NCBI RefSeq assembly: GCF_007990225.1
Contig: NZ_BJWF01000005.1
Span: 42,086 to 106,085 of the forward strand
Direction: 5' to 3'
Origin: Enterococcus villorum
GTDB taxonomy: Bacteria > Bacillota > Bacilli > Lactobacillales > Enterococcaceae
Length of the DNA stretch: 64,000 bases
Part shown: positions 17,525-27,304 of the stretch, piece by piece
Numbering within the stretch: position 1 is the stretch's first letter
Layout of the letters: every line of letters begins with the position of its first letter
The notes under the pieces: generated by a model
The model's database searches: none
The model's input: the letters and a program-made list of their open reading frames with translations, nothing else
What the model was told of the DNA's origin: nothing
Translations under genes and position numbers: made by a program

Positions 17525-19219
17525 TCAATATGAAAATGACCGTTTTGTTGCTCGTCCCACGCCATTCATTATCAACATTCTTGCTGTCTTATCAATTGAC
17601 AATTGATAAAAAGCTTCAAAATCAACACTAGTGTCTTTAGTAAATGCACAAGTTCCAACTATCATTTTCAAAGTACCGAGATTTCTCACCGTTTCCCAAT
17701 GTTCATGCCCGCAAATGTAGGCAATAATGACACCTGGTCCTTTTGTGCTAAAATCAAATACTTCACTTCCTGTAACGGACTCCGATGGTTCTCCAGTTAG
17801 CGAATCATAATCAATGGTTACTGACACACCTTGTTTAAACCCATCAATAAGTGTCCGTAATGCTGCAGTATTCCATACACCTGTTGCGGAATCATCTAAT
17901 GGAATATGACCTACTAATAAAACATGATAGCTACGATCTAAGTTCGTGAGGAAAGTACCGAAGTCTTTCAATTGTTCTGCTCCGATTTTCCCTATTTCCC
18001 CATCTTTTGTATGGCCACTGAATTCTTTATACTGACCGTTGCTATCAAGTGCATCACTATAATCATCTGTATCAATGCGATAGATTGCAATTCCTTTATC
18101 TGGGAATAAACGACCACCGAATGTGCCATTATATAAATGGTGCATATCCGCACTATTTAAACAAGTTTCTGGTGTATGCCCTATCCAAGCATAAGGAATT
18201 TTTCCAGTATCATGATTTCCACGACAAACGATGACGTCTTTTTTCCATACACTAGCAAAATTTGCGAAACGTTTTTGTATGGCCATTGAATGTGTTCGCC
18301 CAAAGTCACGAACACCAATCTTGAACTCTCCTGTACGCCCACTATTACAATCACAGTTATCTCCACCGTAAACAGTCACATCACAGTGTTTGGCCATTTC
18401 TTTAAATTTTGCTAAAGTACTCCAACGCCTAGGATTCGTCGAACTATCTCCTGTTGTAAAAGCACTGTCTTTCCCCATCCCATCGACGTGAGTATCTGTG
18501 ATGAACGCAACGTTAAATAACTGATGATCAATGTTGGCAATAACTTCATCAAAATTAGACGGAACAGAATATCCACCGTCTGTAATCTGTCGCACAGAAC
18601 TAGACACAGAAAGTTTTTTATTTTGAATGTCATTTAAGCGATCAGCTAAACTATCATAATTTCCTTTCGCTTCATTCAGAATGTTAATGATCGTACCACC
18701 AGGATCTATGTTTTCCAGTAATTCACGATTCTCTTCTAACCACTGCTCCCAGTCATTTTTGCCCTGAACCATGTAATCTTTGAATTTTCTTAGCAAATCC
18801 TCAAAGGTCCACACACAGCCAGAATCACGTAACTGGCTTCTAGATATTCCAGAAATGACTCGATAGGTAAAATCCTGTGTGCTAAATTGTTCACTCCAAG
18901 TTCCATCACCATTAAGTGATCGGAAACTGAAATGTGCGGTGTTTTCACCGCCCCATTGCCAGTCAGGCTCACTTAACGTATAAACAAGCCTTGCTTGTCC
19001 TGGACTGTATTCTTGTACTTTTTGTTCAACAGGTTGGTTTTCGCCAAATTTTGTTGTGTTAATAAAAAATGGCACTAGGCCATCGAATGTTTTTAGTTTG
19101 CCATGTTCCACCACTTCAACAACCAATTTTTGGGTTGAAACATCTCCTTGTCGAACTTGAATCATTCCCACATAATTATAGGGTTCTGTTGTGCTTAATA
19201 TAACGTTCCATTTTGCCAT
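17525..19219 (-). CDS. Baseplate protein fused to a metallophosphoesterase domain
   Basis: A 564-residue protein in two parts. Residues about 1-130 match the BppU N-terminal fold (MIQVRQGDVSTQKLVVEVVE). After a helical linker (about 145-215) comes a calcineurin-like metallophosphoesterase domain to the end. All metal-ligand motifs are present in order: FITDTHVDG, GGDNCD, CRGNHDTG, GHIPLDD and CGHEHWE. The N terminus should dock it to the baseplate, and the enzyme domain may cleave a surface phosphodiester such as teichoic acid. The start is ATG 19219 with GGAGGAG upstream. The substrate is inferred, not seen. Confidence 0.82.
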   Translation of the reverse strand: MAKWNVILSTTEPYNYVGMIQVRQGDVSTQKLVVEVVEHGKLKTFDGLVPFFINTTKFGENQPVEQKVQEYSPGQARLVYTLSEPDWQWGGENTAHFSFRSLNGDGTWSEQFSTQDFTYRVISGISRSQLRDSGCVWTFEDLLRKFKDYMVQGKNDWEQWLEENRELLENIDPGGTIINILNEAKGNYDSLADRLNDIQNKKLSVSSSVRQITDGGYSVPSNFDEVIANIDHQLFNVAFITDTHVDGMGKDSAFTTGDSSTNPRRWSTLAKFKEMAKHCDVTVYGGDNCDCNSGRTGEFKIGVRDFGRTHSMAIQKRFANFASVWKKDVIVCRGNHDTGKIPYAWIGHTPETCLNSADMHHLYNGTFGGRLFPDKGIAIYRIDTDDYSDALDSNGQYKEFSGHTKDGEIGKIGAEQLKDFGTFLTNLDRSYHVLLVGHIPLDDSATGVWNTAALRTLIDGFKQGVSVTIDYDSLTGEPSESVTGSEVFDFSTKGPGVIIAYICGHEHWETVRNLGTLKMIVGTCAFTKDTSVDFEAFYQLSIDKTARMLIMNGVGRATKRSFSY

Positions 19220-19231
19220 CAAATCTCCTCC

Positions 19232-21991
19232 CTATTTTGGTGGTATGACAATGGAAGAAATTGCACTTGCACTATAATACTGGCGATCTAACTTTCCACA
19301 AATCATACCTAACTCTGTATTTTGTTCATAAGTTTGCATACGACCATTAGCTAAGCCTCGGATAACGCCAGTATGTCCATAAGTTCCATCTGCAAACCAT
19401 GAACCCACTTGTCCACCTCTTGCCCAATTAATAATTGCACCAACTACTAATTGATCGTATCTAGGGTTTTGAATCACTTTCCAACCAACAGCAGACCAAT
19501 CATAGGCAATACCAATATCAGATGCTGCAGAAGTATTTCCTATCACATGAGTTAAACCATATTTTGTTCCAGCACCCATGCCACAACCACCCAGATATCC
19601 TGAATATTCTGCAGACAAACCATAACACTGACCATTACCAATTCGTTGTCCAATCAAAGACTCTAAATGTTTTATTCCTGCTTCTCCAGTAGCTCCTCCT
19701 GGTTTTAAATCTTTAAATTTGTTATACCAGTTAACTGCATAATCTTGACGTTCAGGATGTGTCGCTGCCGGACGTTCATAGTTTCGTTCAAAAGCATATG
19801 CTGCTTGTCTTGGATCAGTACAGACCTTAAATCCATCAACCGTCGTAGGTTGTACTACGCCCATCCATTGTCCATTTGTAAATGTCCAAATAAGCAACCG
19901 AACTTGTGCATCTAAGCTCGTTATTGGTTCTTTAATACCTGCAGCATTAAATAAGTTTTGAACATAAACTTTTCCATCCCATGTTGCTGGACCAACAAGA
20001 GGATATGAAGAACCATCCCACTGAACTAATCCGTATGCTGGTCCAGCTATTTGAACAGTATCAGGATCAAAAGTTCCTCCTGTTTCTTGTTGAATGTTCC
20101 CTAATATTCCACATGCAGATTGTTTCGTAAATCCGTTATTACACAAAATATCGTAAATTCTCCAAGCTCTCTTTTCTGCATCTGTTTTTAATTCACTAGG
20201 ATACCCACCAGTAGATTCTCCACCTCCTGATGGACCACCACCTTGTCCAGGAATTATTTCTTTTCTTTTAACTGTAAGTTTTCCTTGTACATCTAAGTCT
20301 CCAAAATAAATTGCTTTACCATTTCCTAATAAAACTAATCCTTTTCCTACTTTAGGAGAAATCAAAATATATTTGCCGTCTCCATTTGTACGAATAACTA
20401 AAGAATTATCTTCAATAGGGGTTGGCGTAGAAGCCCCAGGAAAAGGATTACCAGCAGAATCAGTTGTTCCAATCGTTCCAATTGAACCCTTAGAATTCCA
20501 AAATTCCATACCTTTTTTGGTTAGCTCCATGATTTTTTTGTTTTCATTCCAAATTTGAAGTGTGCCTTTTACAAGTTTTAACACATCACCATAAGCATTA
20601 AAGGAAGTTTCGAATACTTCTGCATTTATTGTTCCTACTGTGATGAAGTCAGCAACAATTTCTCCTTTTGATGTGATAGCAATACCAAAAGGTCCATTTA
20701 CGCCATTATCTGAATAACCTAACCCATTCAAATTCCAGCGCCACACACGTTTTGCACTCGCTACGTCATCGGTATCCATTATAAGTATCTCGGATGGTGC
20801 TTTCTCTGGACGAAAAACGACATGTCCACCAGAATTCCCAGTAATCCATGCCGTTGCATTGAGTACGTTTTGCACTAATGTTTCTGTCCGATTATCAATT
20901 TTCTTTTTGAGTTCTTGAGTTTGAGAATTCATTGTAGAAGTATAAAGAGATAAGTCATTTCCTAAAACTAAATTCTTATACTTGCCAAGTGTAGGAAAAT
21001 AGGTGTATTCCACTACTCGCTCAGCGATTTCAATATCAAGCTGTTTTGCTCTTACATGAACAACATCACCAAAGCTTAGAGTTGAAAGCTTTTGATACAT
21101 TTCACCGTATTCCAGAGTATGCTCCAACGAAACCATGCTTACCGTATGAGTCGCTTTAGGTTCATGAATACGGTCTTTATCAAACAATGTGTTACCCCAT
21201 TTGATAAGGTCATCCACTGTTTTACAATCCGAATTTTCTCTTTTACCTATACGCCGATTTTCATCCGTTACTCCATCTATTTCTAAAAATCCATAGGTGA
21301 TAGGGTCTTTATCTTCGTTATAATCATTGTCAGGAACACCACCAACCAGAAATAGACTGTTTACAATAGATTCTTCGTCTATTTCTTCCTCAATAGCTTC
21401 GAGATTTAAGCCAAAATCAATTCTAAATCCATTATCAGCTCCAATTTGTTTGACTAGATTCAAATCATAATTATTCATGTCTAATTCTGCGCTGGCAACA
21501 CCTACTAGATTTTGATTACCATTGTTTGAACCAATGATAGCTTCTACTGGAGCAACTTGCTTTGCAGTGAACTGATGTATTGTTCCAACATTTGAAAGAT
21601 AATTGAATTTTTGTGAGAATGCCAAACTGGATTTTAGATTGTTCATGATCTGTGTTCCATTGCCATTATCTGTGAAAGACTCAATAATAAAATTTTTATT
21701 GGCCATAAAGCCAATATGCCTTGCCGTTACTGAAATAGAAGTCAGATTTTTTTTGACATTGTATATTTCAAAATACTGCCATGATCCATCTGGCACCTTT
21801 GCTTTTAAAAAATTTCCTTTTTTTAAATATGATCGATACTGACCATTTTTGGCATAATTTCCATAAAAACGATATTGACCATTCAATACTCGGTTAATCT
21901 CTGGCAAATCTTCCCAATCAATTACCGAAAATCCGTTCACATCCAAATCTTCTGGTACCTTGTTATAAGCGTAAATGAATTCTTGCGTCAC
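19232..21991 (-). CDS. Tail-associated endopeptidase with tail lysozyme and CHAP domains
   Basis: A 919-residue Tal. The N-terminal about 370 residues (YAYNKVPEDLDVNGFSVIDW onward) are the prophage tail endopeptidase / baseplate hub fold. A middle beta region follows, then a Gly-rich hinge (PGQGGGPSGGGESTGG) near 600. Residues about 610-765 match phage tail lysozyme (WRIYDILCNNGFTKQ, GILGNIQQETGG with the likely catalytic Glu). Residues about 775-919 are a CHAP amidase/peptidase (Cys in GQCYGLS, His in GHTGVI). Two muralytic domains on one virion protein would open the wall during DNA entry. It overlaps the dit stop by 4 bp. Confidence 0.88.
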   Translation of the reverse strand: MTQEFIYAYNKVPEDLDVNGFSVIDWEDLPEINRVLNGQYRFYGNYAKNGQYRSYLKKGNFLKAKVPDGSWQYFEIYNVKKNLTSISVTARHIGFMANKNFIIESFTDNGNGTQIMNNLKSSLAFSQKFNYLSNVGTIHQFTAKQVAPVEAIIGSNNGNQNLVGVASAELDMNNYDLNLVKQIGADNGFRIDFGLNLEAIEEEIDEESIVNSLFLVGGVPDNDYNEDKDPITYGFLEIDGVTDENRRIGKRENSDCKTVDDLIKWGNTLFDKDRIHEPKATHTVSMVSLEHTLEYGEMYQKLSTLSFGDVVHVRAKQLDIEIAERVVEYTYFPTLGKYKNLVLGNDLSLYTSTMNSQTQELKKKIDNRTETLVQNVLNATAWITGNSGGHVVFRPEKAPSEILIMDTDDVASAKRVWRWNLNGLGYSDNGVNGPFGIAITSKGEIVADFITVGTINAEVFETSFNAYGDVLKLVKGTLQIWNENKKIMELTKKGMEFWNSKGSIGTIGTTDSAGNPFPGASTPTPIEDNSLVIRTNGDGKYILISPKVGKGLVLLGNGKAIYFGDLDVQGKLTVKRKEIIPGQGGGPSGGGESTGGYPSELKTDAEKRAWRIYDILCNNGFTKQSACGILGNIQQETGGTFDPDTVQIAGPAYGLVQWDGSSYPLVGPATWDGKVYVQNLFNAAGIKEPITSLDAQVRLLIWTFTNGQWMGVVQPTTVDGFKVCTDPRQAAYAFERNYERPAATHPERQDYAVNWYNKFKDLKPGGATGEAGIKHLESLIGQRIGNGQCYGLSAEYSGYLGGCGMGAGTKYGLTHVIGNTSAASDIGIAYDWSAVGWKVIQNPRYDQLVVGAIINWARGGQVGSWFADGTYGHTGVIRGLANGRMQTYEQNTELGMICGKLDRQYYSASAISSIVIPPK

Positions 21992-22707
21992 AGATACACA
22001 CTCCTATTCCAAAATCGAATTTGATTGAACTTGCCAGATAATTCGATGGTGTTTTTTCCTGGTGTCAAAATCGGCCAATCGCCTTTTGTAAACAGCGATA
22101 AACCTTCCTGAACAACTTTACCCAGTTCAGTATCAACCGCCACAGTTCCAGTTACAGTGTTTAAAACAGTTAACGTTCGATCGCCGATTTTTATTGAAAT
22201 GTCCCCACCTTTTGAATCAATTTCAAGATATGGTTGGGCTTTTTCGTCTCCGTGATCATAAATTTCAACTTTAGACACGTTGAAGTTTTTAGGTGTTTCG
22301 CCAACTTTTCTTTTGAAAGGCTGGCACCGAAAAGTAACATCAAAAGTATAAAAATAGCCCCACTCATTTTCGAATGGAACTTCTTTACTCATACTACAAA
22401 TAGCGTCTAAATATTTATCTGGATCATTGTGAGTGATTAATTGACTTTTCCCTGTCAGCCAACGTTTAACTTCTCTCAGCCGTGAATGCGGAATGGTAAT
22501 CCCTTCGATTTCAAGGTTGAACGGTTCATAATCATCGAATGTTTCAGTTAGTTCGCCGTTTCTGCCTTGTACCGTATACGTTTCATAGCGTTTGTTTGGC
22601 ATTATTTCAGGCAACTCGCTTTCAATAATGCAATTCATATCAAGCGTAGCATTCAAATTTTTCCAAATGAAATTGGGTTCATCAGAATTCATGAAAATTC
22701 GACTCAT
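21988..22707 (-). CDS. Distal tail protein (Dit)
   Basis: A 239-residue protein with the siphophage Dit layout: N-terminal ring domain (residues about 1-125, with RYETYTVQGRNGELTETFDD) and C-terminal galectin-like beta domain (EIYDHGDEKAQPYLEIDSKG to the end). It lies between tape measure and Tal with 4-bp overlaps on both sides, the canonical position. It connects tail tube and baseplate. Confidence 0.87.
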   Translation of the reverse strand: MSRIFMNSDEPNFIWKNLNATLDMNCIIESELPEIMPNKRYETYTVQGRNGELTETFDDYEPFNLEIEGITIPHSRLREVKRWLTGKSQLITHNDPDKYLDAICSMSKEVPFENEWGYFYTFDVTFRCQPFKRKVGETPKNFNVSKVEIYDHGDEKAQPYLEIDSKGGDISIKIGDRTLTVLNTVTGTVAVDTELGKVVQEGLSLFTKGDWPILTPGKNTIELSGKFNQIRFWNRSVYL

Positions 22708-25007
22708 TCAGGAACACCTCCCAAATCATAAATAGCTTGTCGATTAGCTCTTGCAAATTTACGGTTCATTCGATCTAATTCCGATGGATTATTTGCATCA
22801 ACTTTGCCAATATGGATATGTTGCTCGATATTACCATCAGAAACTTTTCCACCGATACCTCTGCGTTTTTCTTCGTCAGATAATGGAGTCACAGTAGTTT
22901 TTCCATTTTTAGCAGTTAATAACTCTGGTCCAGCTTCACCAACAATCGCTTGTCCATTGATTAAATGACCACCTTGAGCTAAATATGGGAGCTTGGATAT
23001 AGAAAATGATTTACCACCAATACCAGGAACCCATTTTGGTATTTTGATATTATTCAGTCCACCAATAAAACCATTAATCAAACCAATCATGGCATTAATA
23101 GGAGCTTTTCCCACAGCAACAATACCATCGAAAATACCGCCAAAAATATCAACCAAACCTTGCCACGCTCTTGACCAATCACCTGTAAATATACCAGTAA
23201 TAAAGTCAATAAATCCTGTCAGTATCCTCTTTCCTGCATTATAAAAATTCATGAAATTAACTACTATTCCTTCGAAAACACCAGAAATATAGCCACCTAT
23301 AAATTTAAAAACTTCTACGGCGACATCTGAAATGCCTTTGAAAAATGCATTAACTCCATCATGAAACCATTTCACTTTGTTATATGCCAATACAAATCCA
23401 GCAATCAATAAAGCTATTCCTGCGATTACTAAAACAAACGGATTCGTTGCAAGAAAACCAGATAAAGTCTGCCAAATCCCTATAAAAGATTTAACTCCAC
23501 TAACAATTTTAGTAATTGAACCCATAAGTGTTCCTAAAATCACTAATAGTGGACCAATTGCTGCTACTACTAAAGCTATTGTTACTAACATATTTTTTTG
23601 CCCTTGATCAAGTGAATCAAGCCAAATTTTAAATCGTTGCAATGCATCTATTGCCAATTCGAAAAAAGGCAACAAAGCTATTTGTACGCTTTCTCCCACA
23701 GATGCCATTGCTAATTTTGCGTTGTTCATGGCCATATTTGCCTTATCAATCGGATCAAGTGTAGCTTCATAAGTAGAACCAACAGAGCCACCACTTTCTG
23801 AGGCAACTTTTGCTAAATCTTCTAGATTAAGAGTTCCCCTTTTAATTGCATCAGCCATTCGAGGACCGCCTTTATTACCAAAAATCTCAGCAGCAGCATT
23901 AATTGCTTCAGTTTCTGAGCTTGCATTTTTAATTTTATCTTGCAATTCTCCAAGTCCTTGTGACAATGTTTTCCCGTCTTTAGCATAGGTAACTGTGGCT
24001 TTAGATAGACTACTCAAAGCTGCGCTAGAATCAACACCAGCTTGCTCGAATTGCCCCATTAATGTAATACCTTCACCAAAACTCAATCCTAGTTGTTTGA
24101 TTTGAGGGGCTCCATCAATCGCCTTTTGCATTAAATCATCTACAGATTGCCCTGTATTTTGAGCTGTCTTTGTTGTTACATCTAATACAGAATTTAAATC
24201 ATCATAAGACATGTCATAAGCCTCAATTGCTTGTCGAGCAAAAATAGCCGATTGCGAAACATCTGTATCATTGATTTCAGCATACTGTAGGAGATAATTG
24301 GTGGAATCTTCCAGTTTTTTGTCCATGAATCCAAATTGAGTATTTACTTCGCCAATGGCTTCTCCTACCGTTTGTAAAGGCAAGTGAGTATTTGAACCAA
24401 CATTTTCAAAAGATTGCGATAGTCTATCAGCTTGATCACCTGTTGCTCCGGTTTTAGTAATAATAGTATCAAGAGCTTCATCTACTTCACTAAAAGCTGC
24501 TAGTCCTGCAGCACCTGCAGCAACAATTGGTGCAGTTACGCCAATAGACATTTTTTCACCGACACCTTTAACTTTTTCGCCAGCTTCTTCAATTTTTTGA
24601 AGTTTTTTTGCGGTATCAACAGAAACATTTCCCTGTTCTTTTAATGCATCATTAGTTTGCTCTAATGCAGAACGCAGTTTATTTTCTCCTGTTTCAGATT
24701 CCAAAAGTCTTTTATAGAGTTTTTGAGATTGGTCTGAATATTCACCAGTTTCTTTAACTGTTTTTTCATACTCTTCCCTTAACATCTGGGTTCGCTTTTC
24801 TGCTAAAGAAAGTTGTTTTTCTAATTTTTTCTTAGTAGCTGTTAATTTCTCTGTTTGAGTTGCATTCTTATCCATGGCAGACACTTGGTTTTTGTACTCG
24901 GTAGCTGCTAAGTTCATTTCTTTATTGATTTCTTTAATTGTTTTTGAATAGCTTACTTCGCCATTCGTTTTAAAATTTAAAACAACATCTGATTCTTTCC
25001 CTGACAT
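22704..25007 (-). CDS. Tail tape measure protein
   Basis: A 767-residue protein. The first 135 residues are a charged coiled coil. A PhageMin_Tail-type domain covers about 190-400 (QSFENVGSNTHLPLQTVGEA and TKTAQNTGQSVDDLMQKAID). Several hydrophobic segments follow (about 470-560, such as MLVTIALVVAAIGPLLVILG), with a conserved C terminus (GHLINGQAIVGEAGPELLTA). By the usual proportion of tail length to tape-measure residues, it predicts a tail of roughly 110-120 nm. It is the largest tail gene after Tal and follows the frameshifted chaperone. Confidence 0.92.
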   Translation of the reverse strand: MSGKESDVVLNFKTNGEVSYSKTIKEINKEMNLAATEYKNQVSAMDKNATQTEKLTATKKKLEKQLSLAEKRTQMLREEYEKTVKETGEYSDQSQKLYKRLLESETGENKLRSALEQTNDALKEQGNVSVDTAKKLQKIEEAGEKVKGVGEKMSIGVTAPIVAAGAAGLAAFSEVDEALDTIITKTGATGDQADRLSQSFENVGSNTHLPLQTVGEAIGEVNTQFGFMDKKLEDSTNYLLQYAEINDTDVSQSAIFARQAIEAYDMSYDDLNSVLDVTTKTAQNTGQSVDDLMQKAIDGAPQIKQLGLSFGEGITLMGQFEQAGVDSSAALSSLSKATVTYAKDGKTLSQGLGELQDKIKNASSETEAINAAAEIFGNKGGPRMADAIKRGTLNLEDLAKVASESGGSVGSTYEATLDPIDKANMAMNNAKLAMASVGESVQIALLPFFELAIDALQRFKIWLDSLDQGQKNMLVTIALVVAAIGPLLVILGTLMGSITKIVSGVKSFIGIWQTLSGFLATNPFVLVIAGIALLIAGFVLAYNKVKWFHDGVNAFFKGISDVAVEVFKFIGGYISGVFEGIVVNFMNFYNAGKRILTGFIDFITGIFTGDWSRAWQGLVDIFGGIFDGIVAVGKAPINAMIGLINGFIGGLNNIKIPKWVPGIGGKSFSISKLPYLAQGGHLINGQAIVGEAGPELLTAKNGKTTVTPLSDEEKRRGIGGKVSDGNIEQHIHIGKVDANNPSELDRMNRKFARANRQAIYDLGGVPE

Positions 25008-25022
25008 TTTAGCGCTCCTTTC

Positions 25023-25663
25023 CTACCACCAAGGACTCTTATCCATAGTTATGGATTGAGGTGGCTCAAACTCAGTATTTTGTTGTAACCACTGTAGGTA
25101 TGATTTCAGCCACAAGTTAGGCGTAGATTTCAAAAAGAAACTCTCACTCCAATTTAATAGAGTGAGAGCAACATAAATATAAAAACTCCAAGGAGTTCCT
25201 ATCTCTTCCGATTCTTTTTGTTTTTCTTTCTTTTTGCTTGCGCTTTTTGAAAGTCTTGTGGCTTCTTGGATTTTTTTAGGTCTTCTACCTGAAATGTCTG
25301 ACTAGCAAAAATTTCCATACAGGTACTATAAGCAGACAACACCTCTCCACTCATTCCTAAGAATTTAAAAATAGTTTCTGGATCTTCCTCTAAACCACCA
25401 GTGCGCAACATTGCATAAATCAAGGCACGCATGATTTTTAAATCACTAGGCGATAAGTTAGCAGAAGAAATTTTTCCTTCTTTTTTGTATAGCATGGCAT
25501 TCATATCAGATTCGAATTGCGAATAATCTCCACCATATACATCTGCTATAAATTCCATTGTTTGCATAGTAAATGAGATAGGGAATTCTACACCTTGAAT
25601 AGAGACAGTAGCAGAATTTTTTAAGTCTTCAACGTTAATTCCATAATCAGATAACCGAGCCAT
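25023..25663 (-). CDS. Tail assembly chaperone, -1 frameshift product (gpGT-like)
   Basis: The short chaperone ends KRKKNKKNRKR at 25199, but the -1 frame stays open across that stop and continues GTPWSFYIYVALTLLNWS to SPWW at 25023, about 60 residues, with no start codon of its own. A slip in the A-rich minus-strand stretch at 25206-25235 (candidate heptamer C AAA AAG) would fuse them. This is the gpG/gpGT strategy used by almost all siphophages. The T part should recruit the tape measure to the tail-tube protein. Confidence 0.72.
25199..25663 (-). CDS. Tail assembly chaperone, short form (gpG-like)
   Basis: A 154-residue protein directly before the tape measure, with a folded helical part (VEFPISFTMQTMEFIADVYG) and a very basic tail. 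Size and position match Firmicutes tail chaperones. The start ATG overlaps the stop of the major tail gene, with GGAGGTGC upstream. It is also the N-terminal part of the frameshift product ending at 25023. Confidence 0.82.
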   Translation of the reverse strand: MARLSDYGINVEDLKNSATVSIQGVEFPISFTMQTMEFIADVYGGDYSQFESDMNAMLYKKEGKISSANLSPSDLKIMRALIYAMLRTGGLEEDPETIFKFLGMSGEVLSAYSTCMEIFASQTFQVEDLKKSKKPQDFQKAQAKRKKNKKNRKR

Positions 25664-26289
25664 TAGCCTGCACCTCCAACTTTAGCCAATGTTTTCCACT
25701 GTTCTTCATCGTATACAGGTTGAGCAATGAATTTATTAAATAATTCGAGAGAAGCTCCGTCTCTATTTGAATCAAAGCTTGAATACATTACGTTGTTATA
25801 CTTCAATCCAGATGAAATGAAGTTCGCAGTTACATCATCAATTTTCGTTTCATCATCAGCAGTAGCATATTCTTCATCAATAACATTGGACAACTGTGTT
25901 TTGGGATACCAAACAGCTTTCTTTCCACCGTTTTCAATATTTCCAATAAAACCAAATGCGAAATAAGGAAATTCACGAGCAGTATTTTTGCCAAAGGTTA
26001 CACCACTTTCAGCAATCAAGCCTTTCAATTCGTCCATAACAGCAATTGGAATTCCTACATGATCCAGAGCTAACTCATGTTTTGTTTCTCGACTTACACG
26101 CCGAAACATTTTACTAGATGCCCATTTTTCAAGAGCTGTTCCATTTCCCTTTATTCCTAATTTTGTAGCAATTGGTAAACGAACAATCTCGCTATAAGTT
26201 GGTGCTTCTCCAACAGTATCAGGAGTAGCCATCATACCAATCAATATATCGTCTAATCCTTCAAAATAGAAAGTATCTTGCTTTCCCAT
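25663..26289 (-). CDS. Major tail tube protein (phi13 type)
   Basis: A 208-residue protein resembling the phi13/TP901-type major tail family: FYFEGLDDILIGMM at the N terminus and the late block YNNVMYSSFDSNRDGASLEL. Alternating hydrophobic beta strands fit a tail-tube fold. The ribosome site is GGAAGGATG. It is between head-tail connectors and the tail chaperone, the standard position. Confidence 0.87.
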   Translation of the reverse strand: MGKQDTFYFEGLDDILIGMMATPDTVGEAPTYSEIVRLPIATKLGIKGNGTALEKWASSKMFRRVSRETKHELALDHVGIPIAVMDELKGLIAESGVTFGKNTAREFPYFAFGFIGNIENGGKKAVWYPKTQLSNVIDEEYATADDETKIDDVTANFISSGLKYNNVMYSSFDSNRDGASLELFNKFIAQPVYDEEQWKTLAKVGGAG

Positions 26290-26294
26290 TTAGA

Positions 26295-26660
26295 TCATCC
26301 TTCCCACATTTTAATAATTTTCTTTGTCATAATTTCTTCAATTGTTTCTTTGTTTTGTTCATATGTTCCACTCGCAAAATGTTGGGCTCGTTGCTTTGTT
26401 GTCCCATTTTCAGCAAATCGCCAATAAAAAGCTGTGTCTTCAAATTGAACTTTTACTCGTTCATTTTCTACTACAACTCTTACATGATCTTTCATATGCT
26501 TTTTCTTTAATAATGACTTAGGTATTTTAGGCAATAGTTGCTTCAGGTAAAAATTAGCAGCTTCTTCTAAAGATTCTATTGATATTTTTTTCGGATCTAC
26601 CTTTGAAAGATTTCCTAAATAATCTGCCATGTCAGCAAATCCGTTCGTATTATTTGCCAT
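26295..26660 (-). CDS. HK97-gp10-like tail completion / connector protein
   Basis: A 121-residue protein. LEEAANFYLKQLLPKIPKSL near residues 27-46 and the C-terminal block FYWRFAENGTTKQRAQHFAS are typical of the HK97 gp10-like family, which completes the tail end facing the head. The start is taken as ATG 26660; GTG 26669 is also possible. It overlaps the upstream gene. Confidence 0.78.
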   Translation of the reverse strand: MANNTNGFADMADYLGNLSKVDPKKISIESLEEAANFYLKQLLPKIPKSLLKKKHMKDHVRVVVENERVKVQFEDTAFYWRFAENGTTKQRAQHFASGTYEQNKETIEEIMTKKIIKMWEG

Positions 26661-26988
26661 TTTCCACACATCTCACATACGTGTAATAGTTAGTCACTGT
26701 CTCATCATTTTCGTCACCTTGTATACCCACGAAATCGACATAAGGGATACCTACTTTTTCCAAAGCTTGCTCAATGACTACTAAGTCCTGCTCTGTTCCT
26801 AACGTAAAGAAAGAAATTTGATAGAATGGCATCTTTTTATATACTTTTCCGGAAGCCATTTTCTTATTAATACTCACATTTGAATACACGATATATGGAT
26901 ACACTGTTCCTAAAGTAGCCTTATCTCTAAACACCGGTAACTTAGTTGATTTCAATGCTTTTATTAATTCATTGAAGTTATTCGACAT
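26650..26988 (-). CDS. Tail terminator / minor connector protein
   Basis: A 112-residue protein (FNELIKALKSTKLPVFRDKA, then YPYIVYSNVSINKKMASGKV). This pattern, a short helix then beta strands around a P-YIVY motif, resembles the DUF3168/DUF806-type tail-terminator proteins. It overlaps both neighbours, so the connector genes are translationally coupled. Confidence 0.65.
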   Translation of the reverse strand: MSNNFNELIKALKSTKLPVFRDKATLGTVYPYIVYSNVSINKKMASGKVYKKMPFYQISFFTLGTEQDLVVIEQALEKVGIPYVDFVGIQGDENDETVTNYYTYVRCVENGK

Positions 26989-27304
26989 AAGCTAAACTCA
27001 ACTCCATTTCTCTTGTATCGGGATTTGTATAAATCCGAGTAATGTTATACGTCACAGAATCAATTTTGAGGGCATTTAGCTTCTCTGTGATAGATTTATC
27101 CCATCGAACTTTAATTCGCCTGACAACGTCTGTCTTGGCTTGCTGTGATAAATATTTTTCTTGAGAAGTCACACCAAGTTCTTCATAGAAAATTGGGCGC
27201 TTGAATTCATAAACCGTAGTTGGACGATCGTTCTCATCTGTTCCTGTTTTGATTTCTAGCAATTCAGCTTTCCATCGCAGATTATTAGTCTGTCGTTTCG
27301 GCAT
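26978..27304 (-). CDS. Head closure / head-tail adaptor (SPP1 gp16 type)
   Basis: A 108-residue basic beta protein starting MPKRQTNNLRWKAELLEIKT, with the strand pattern of SPP1 gp16-like head-tail joining proteins. It overlaps the gp6-like connector upstream and the next connector gene downstream. Confidence 0.75.
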   Translation of the reverse strand: MPKRQTNNLRWKAELLEIKTGTDENDRPTTVYEFKRPIFYEELGVTSQEKYLSQQAKTDVVRRIKVRWDKSITEKLNALKIDSVTYNITRIYTNPDTREMELSLAYVE

